Below are positions 57,703-64,000 of a stretch of 64,000 nucleotides of DNA, piece by piece. The stretch lies in contig NZ_CP136995.1 of NCBI RefSeq assembly GCF_033110285.1, forward strand, positions 1,488,001 to 1,552,000. The letters run 5' to 3'. The notes beneath the pieces were generated by a model that saw only the letters and a list, made by a program, of their open reading frames with translations, was not told the origin of the DNA and made no database searches. The translations under genes and the position numbers were made by a program. Each line of letters begins with the position of its first letter. Positions within the stretch are counted from its first letter, which is position 1. The DNA comes from Ottowia sp. SB7-C50. GTDB lineage: Bacteria > Pseudomonadota > Gammaproteobacteria > Burkholderiales > Burkholderiaceae_C.

Positions 57703-58683
57703 TCACTCCAGCTTGATGCCCGCGTTTTTGACCACGTCGGCCCAGCGCTTGGACTCGCTCTGGATGAAGGTGTCGAACTGCTTCGGCGTGCCGCCCACCG
57801 GGTCGATGCCGTACTCGATCAGCTTGGCGTGCACCTCCGGCGAGTCGAGCGCGGCCTGCGTTTCGGTCGACAGCTTGTCGAGGATCGCCTGCGGCGTCTT
57901 GGCAGGCGCCAGCAAGCCGATCCAACTACCACCGGTCAGGCTGGCGTAGCCCTGCTCGGCCATGGTGGGTACGTCTGGCGCAGCGGGCCAACGCTTGGCG
58001 CTGGTGATGGCGAGGGCGCGCAGCTTGCCGGCCTTCACCTGCGGCATCATGGTCTGAACGGAGTCGAAGGCCATGGCCACCTGGCCTGAGAACAGGTCAG
58101 GCAGTGCCGGCGCCATGCCCTTGTAGGGCACGTGCGTCATTTCGGCGCCGACCGTTTGCGCGAACAACTCGGCAGACAACTGCGCCCCCGACCCGGTGCC
58201 GCTCGATGCGAAAGTGGCGCTTTTCGGGTTGGCCTTGGCCCAGGCGATGAAGTCCTTCAGGTTGGTGGGCGGCAACTGGGCGCTGGAGACGACGAGCAAG
58301 GGGATGTGGCCGAACTGGCTGACGCCCACCAGGTCCTTGAGGGGTGCGTAGCTCATCTTGCTGTACAGGCTGGGGTTGATGGCGTGCGCGGCCACCACCA
58401 CCAGCAGGGTATAGCCGTCAGGCGCAGCACGGGCTACCTGCGCCGATCCGACCTGGCCGTTGGCGCCGGCCTGGTTATCAACGACGATGGGATTCTTGAG
58501 TCGGTCGGACAGCTTTTGCATGACCAGCCGCGTGACCGCGTCCGACACCCCGCCAGGCGTGTACGGCACCACGACGCGGATGGGCTTGGTGGGATAGGTC
58601 TCCTGCGCTCCCGCGGGCGCGGCGACCAGCATCAGTGAACCGAGGGCGGCGGCGAGCCATTGGCGGCGGAATGTCGAACGCAT
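57703..58683 (-). CDS. Bug/TctC-family periplasmic binding protein
   Basis: 326 residues, with a signal peptide ending PAGAQ. YPTKPIRVVVPYTPGGVSDAVTR and VDNQAGANGQVGSAQVA are the Bug carboxylate-binding loops; GSGAQLSAELF follows. It presumably binds the acid consumed by the surrounding operon, 16 bp downstream of atuA. No TctA/TctB partner lies in the window. Confidence 0.91.
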   Translation of the reverse strand: MRSTFRRQWLAAALGSLMLVAAPAGAQETYPTKPIRVVVPYTPGGVSDAVTRLVMQKLSDRLKNPIVVDNQAGANGQVGSAQVARAAPDGYTLLVVVAAHAINPSLYSKMSYAPLKDLVGVSQFGHIPLLVVSSAQLPPTNLKDFIAWAKANPKSATFASSGTGSGAQLSAELFAQTVGAEMTHVPYKGMAPALPDLFSGQVAMAFDSVQTMMPQVKAGKLRALAITSAKRWPAAPDVPTMAEQGYASLTGGSWIGLLAPAKTPQAILDKLSTETQAALDSPEVHAKLIEYGIDPVGGTPKQFDTFIQSESKRWADVVKNAGIKLE

Positions 58684-58699
58684 GGTGTCTCCTGGGGGG

Positions 58700-60513
58700 T
58701 CAGTGGGGAAAATCAACGGAATGCGGTGCCAGCACGCCATCGTCGACCCATTGGCGGGGCACGCGCACCGGAAGGTCGAGCAGCATCTGCGCGAAGGATT
58801 TGCCCAAGGGGTCGGAGCGGAGGCTGGCGACGCCGCCGCCGCCCAGTGCCCGTTGCAGCACGAAGTTGAGCGCGTGCAAGCCGGGCACGTCGAAGCGCTC
58901 GACTTCACCTAGCAAAAGATGGGCAAACCAGTCCTTAACGCGCTGAGGCGTGAGTTGTGCGCGCAGCACGGGCAGGCATTCGGGCCGGCGTGCGATGACG
59001 CCAATGTTTTCGTCGTCGCCCTTGTCGCCACTGCGGGCCCAGGCGAGGGCCACCAGCGGCACTTCGACGCCGTCAGTGACGTCCGGGGCGTCTGCCGTAG
59101 CGGCGGGCACGGGCGTGGCCATCTGAGGGGGCGCCGATGCGGGCTCCGCCACGGACTCCACCTTGTCGCACAGCACCACCTGCAACGGCACTTGCGTCTT
59201 GGGCACCAAAAAAGAGAACACCTTGACGACGGGCTGCACGTCCGCGCGCCCCGTGAAGGACGAACGCGTGCCTGGCCCCATCGACGTACCCGCGGACGCA
59301 CATTCGCGCTGCAGAAAAGTGAGCGCCTTCGCGTCTGCGTGCCGCGCACCGATCCGCAACACCACTTCGCGGGTCGGCAACGCGCGCGCGTGGGGGCCGT
59401 ACAGCGCTTCGCAGCCCAGCAGTTCGACACAGTTTTCGGTGTAATCGTCTAAACCATGCTGGCGCATCTGCGCGCGGGTGCGCGCGAGCAACGCCTCCGC
59501 GGTCTTGCGCGCCTTCGCCGGCGCGTCGATGCCGCGAATGGCCATCAGCTGCTGGATTTGGTAGCCGTCGCGCCATGTGCCATTGGCCTTGTAGGTGTGG
59601 GTGGGCGGTCGGCCGCGAGCGCCTTGTACTCGTACGCGGCCCGGATCCAGGGCTTCCACGCGCACCTGGCGAAAGTCGCAGGTCACGTCGGGCATCAGGT
59701 AGTGGGCCGGGTCACCGACTTCATACAGGATTTGCTCGGCCACCGCGCCGGGATGGATCAGCCCGCCGGTGCCTTCGGGCTTGGATAGCACGAAGCTGCC
59801 GTCCGGCGCGCAGTCGATGACCGGGTATCCGATGTCGGCCCAGCCCGGCACCTGCTGCCAGTCGGTGAACAGCCCGCCCGTGGCCTGGGCGCCGCATTCG
59901 ATAACGTGGCCCGCCAGCGTGCCGGCGGCCATGCGATCCCAGTCGTCCCAGCGCCAGCCAAATTCATGGGCGAGAACACCCAGGACCACGGCGCTGTCCA
60001 CGCAGCGGCCCGTGACGACGATGTCAGCACCCATCGCCAGCGCTTGGGCGATCCCGCGCGCGCCGACATACGCGTTGGCCGAACACAAGGTGGCGGGCGG
60101 CGCTTCGCCCGAGTACAAGTCGCGCAAGCCCGAAGCGCGCAGTTGCTCGAACTGCGGCAGGACGTCATCGCCCGTCACCACCGCGATGCGCGGCGCCAGG
60201 CCCTGTGTGGCCGCCACCGCCGCCAGCGAATCGCGGCACGCCATGGGATTCAGCCCGCCCGCATTGGCGACCACGCGCACGCCGCGTTCGCATATTGCGT
60301 GCAGATACGGCGCCATGGCGGCGTGGACGAAGTCGGTGGCGTAACCGAGCGATACGTCCTTGGCGCGGGCACGGGCCAGGATGGCCATGGTGGTTTCTGC
60401 CAGGTAGTCATACACCAGGTACTGCATTCCCGGCACGCGCAGCAATTGCGGCGTTGCGATGGCCGAGTCGCCCCAAAAGCCTGACGCACCGCCGATGCGC
60501 ACTGTCTTCGGCG

Positions 60514-60517
<4 letters not shown>
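58700..60517 (-). CDS. Acyclic terpene utilization AtuA-family protein
   Basis: 605 residues. The N-terminal DUF1446 domain (1-450): VRIGGASGFWGDS, YLAETTMAILARA, VVANAGGLNPMACRDSL, VTGRCVDSAVVLG. A C-terminal AtuA-like ferredoxin-fold domain (about 505-600): VPLVALAWARSGDKGDDENIGVIAR in parts. Both domains fused in one chain is common in betaproteobacteria. It is required for citronellol/geraniol use in Pseudomonas, but the reaction is unknown. The start overlaps the carboxylase stop by 4 bp. Confidence 0.9.
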
Positions 60518-62502
<1,985 letters not shown>

Positions 62503-62515
62503 GGTGCAAATCCGC

Positions 62516-63337
62516 TCAGGCGTGCACATCGGCGGTGCCAAAAGCCTGTCGCCATGCGGCCGGGCGCTTCTCTCGAAAAGCGGCAATGCCCTCGGCACCC
62601 TCGTGGCGCATGCAGGCGGCGAACTGCTGCGCCGCATCGTCCAGCAAGGTGTCGTCGCTTTCGTGTCCGCAGCGCCGCAGCAGTGGCTTCAGTGCGCGGT
62701 TGGCACCGGGCGCGCAGGCACACAGTCGCGTCAGCCATTGCGCGAGCAGTGCGTCCAGATGCGCTGTATCTGCCGCCAGTTCGTCCACCAGGCCCAGGGC
62801 CTGCGCGTCTTCGCCGCTCAGGCGTTCACCGAAGAGGCCCAGCCGGAGCGCCGCACGCTGCCCCACCCGCGCCACCACGAAAGGCGCGATCTGCGCGGGA
62901 ATGATGCCGAGCGAGGTCTCGCTCAGCGCGAAGCGCGCATCCTGCGTCGCCAGCACCAGATCGGCTGCACACGCCAGGCCCATGCCGCCGCCCATGGCGC
63001 CGCCTTCGACGACGGCGATCAAGGGAATGGGAAGCGCGGCCAGGCGCTGCATGAAGCGCCCGAAATCGCGATTGCGTGCGGCGATGGGGTCGTCGTTCGA
63101 GTCTTGCGCCGAGAGCCGCACCTGGAAGTTGACAACGTTGCCGCCTGCGCAAAAAAAGCCGCCGGCACCTCGCAGCACCAGCGCGCGGACTTTGTCATCG
63201 GATTCGGCCACATGCACGATGTCGGCCAGTTCAACCACCATTTCGGGGGCCAGGGCATTGCGCGTGTCGGGCCGGTTGAGGGTCGCGAACAGCACGTCGT
63301 GCTGGCGGCGCAGAAGGATGTGGGCAAGGTCGGCCAT
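62516..63337 (-). CDS. Enoyl-CoA hydratase/isomerase
   Basis: 273 residues of the crotonase family. Oxyanion-hole regions: GAGGFFCAGGNVVNFQ and the VEGGAMGGGMGLACAADLVLAT segment, then SETSLGIIPAQIAPFVV with the catalytic-Glu region. Position between an acyl-CoA dehydrogenase and the carboxylase gene fits an AtuE/LiuC-type hydratase acting on the carboxylated enoyl-CoA. 13 bp from the carboxylase start. Confidence 0.9.
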   Translation of the reverse strand: MADLAHILLRRQHDVLFATLNRPDTRNALAPEMVVELADIVHVAESDDKVRALVLRGAGGFFCAGGNVVNFQVRLSAQDSNDDPIAARNRDFGRFMQRLAALPIPLIAVVEGGAMGGGMGLACAADLVLATQDARFALSETSLGIIPAQIAPFVVARVGQRAALRLGLFGERLSGEDAQALGLVDELAADTAHLDALLAQWLTRLCACAPGANRALKPLLRRCGHESDDTLLDDAAQQFAACMRHEGAEGIAAFREKRPAAWRQAFGTADVHA

Positions 63338-63338
63338 G

Positions 63339-64000
63339 TCACATCTCCATCAGGCCCATCTTTCGGGCAATCACCATCATCATCACCTCGTCGGCGCCGC
63401 CCCCGATGGAGCCCAGTCGGTAGTCGCGATAGGCGCGCGACACGCGGTTGTCCCACGTGTAGCCCATGCCGCCCTGGAACTGCATGCACCAGTCCGCGAT
63501 CTCGCGCCCCAGCCGACCGGCCTTGAGCTTGGCCATGGACGCGAGTTCGGTCACGTCCTCGCCATCGATGTAGGCCAGCGTGGCGCGGTAGGTGAGCGAA
63601 CGCAGGGCTTCAAGCTCGGTCTTCAGCTCGGCCAGCTTGTACTGGATGAACTGGTTGTCCAGCAGCGGCCGGCCAAATGCCATGCGCTGGCGCAGGTAGT
63701 CGGCGGTTTCGTTGATAAGGTCGATGCTGGCCAGGCGGCGTGCCGCGCCGTCCAGGCGTTCTTCCTGAAACTGCTTCATCTGGTAGACGAAGCCCATGCC
63801 TTCTTCGCCGATGCGGTGCCGCACGGGCACGCGCACCTCGTCGAAGAAGATCTGCGCGGTGTCGGATGACCACATGCCGAACTTCTTGATCTTCTGGATC
63901 TCGACCCCTTTCGCGCGCCTTCCGTTTTGCTTCAGCGGCACGACGATGAGCGACTTGTTCTTGTGCGGCGGACCCTCCGAAGTATTGGCCAGCAAACAGA
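63339..64000 (-). CDS. Acyl-CoA dehydrogenase, partial (C-terminal part)
   Basis: About 220 residues to the stop at 63339; the N-terminus is beyond the right edge. Visible: VPLKQNGRRAKGVEIQKIKKFGMWSSDTAQIFFDEVRVP in parts, ERLDGAARRLASIDLINETADYL, QFIQYKLAEL, the FAD-binding CMQFQGGMGYTWDNRVSRAYRDYRLGSIGGGADEVMM region with QxxGGxG motif. Likely the citronellyl-CoA or isovaleryl-CoA-type dehydrogenase opening the pathway. Confidence 0.92.
   Translation of the reverse strand, partial: CLLANTSEGPPHKNKSLIVVPLKQNGRRAKGVEIQKIKKFGMWSSDTAQIFFDEVRVPVRHRIGEEGMGFVYQMKQFQEERLDGAARRLASIDLINETADYLRQRMAFGRPLLDNQFIQYKLAELKTELEALRSLTYRATLAYIDGEDVTELASMAKLKAGRLGREIADWCMQFQGGMGYTWDNRVSRAYRDYRLGSIGGGADEVMMMVIARKMGLMEM

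Overview
The window is about 64 kb of dense, GC-rich bacterial chromosome. Gene content (fpr, selD, ftsY, lolC/lolD, recJ with its upstream partner, ppk1-sixA), the many Bug/TctC solute-binding proteins and TRAP and LIV transporters, and a particular small palindromic repeat all point to a betaproteobacterium of the order Burkholderiales, most likely Comamonadaceae. I saw no rRNA, tRNA, prophage, insertion sequence or CRISPR array. The window starts inside an arsenate-reductase-like gene and ends inside an acyl-CoA dehydrogenase gene.

Layout. 1-2.5 kb: ars operon (arsR-arsA-arsC, minus strand). 2.6-7.5 kb: an OlsB-like acyltransferase, ppk1-sixA, and two CHRD-domain lipoproteins. 7.6-12.8 kb: ygiQ, a Phd/VapC toxin-antitoxin pair with a clear autoregulatory promoter, and fhs. 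12.8-17.7 kb: a LysR-controlled D-tartrate-type catabolic operon (DapA-like, Bug receptor, SDR, D-tartrate dehydratase). 17.8-22.2 kb: a second EF-G-like protein, a secreted serine hydrolase and a DUF924 protein. 22.3-28.8 kb: a TetR-controlled TRAP-transporter operon followed by a shikimate-dehydrogenase-family enzyme, an HPPD-like protein and a TIM-barrel 3-dehydroshikimate-dehydratase-like protein. 28.8-32 kb: RNase II-type exonuclease, a CSD-DUF1294 protein and a CoA-transferase. 32.3-39.4 kb: pobA/pobR and a complete LIV-type ABC transporter. 39.7-43.4 kb: an NDH-2-like flavoprotein, ftsY and selD. 43.6-55.4 kb: an M16 peptidase pair, hemerythrin, rsmD, coaD, fpr, recJ, lolC/lolD and a DedA protein. 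55.5-64 kb: LysR and an atu-like acyl-CoA carboxylation operon.

How the genes work together: several modules import and degrade organic acids. The TRAP/shikimate module and pobA are both expected to yield protocatechuate, whose ring-cleavage genes are not in the window. The tartrate module would feed oxaloacetate. The atu-like module carboxylates a branched enoyl-CoA.

Two window-wide themes stand out. First, a small palindromic repeat (AGCTAT...ATAGCT followed by AGCGCTTG...CAAGCGCT) occurs at about 17 places. It forms the fusA2 terminator and also lies inside or across the ends of coding regions (ygiQ, ftsY, an M16 peptidase signal-peptide region, the recJ start, the lolD start, the arsA end). 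Second, eight otherwise convincing genes carry a single extra G/C in a run of 6-7 G/C. This looks like systematic sequence error rather than true gene decay, although it should be checked.
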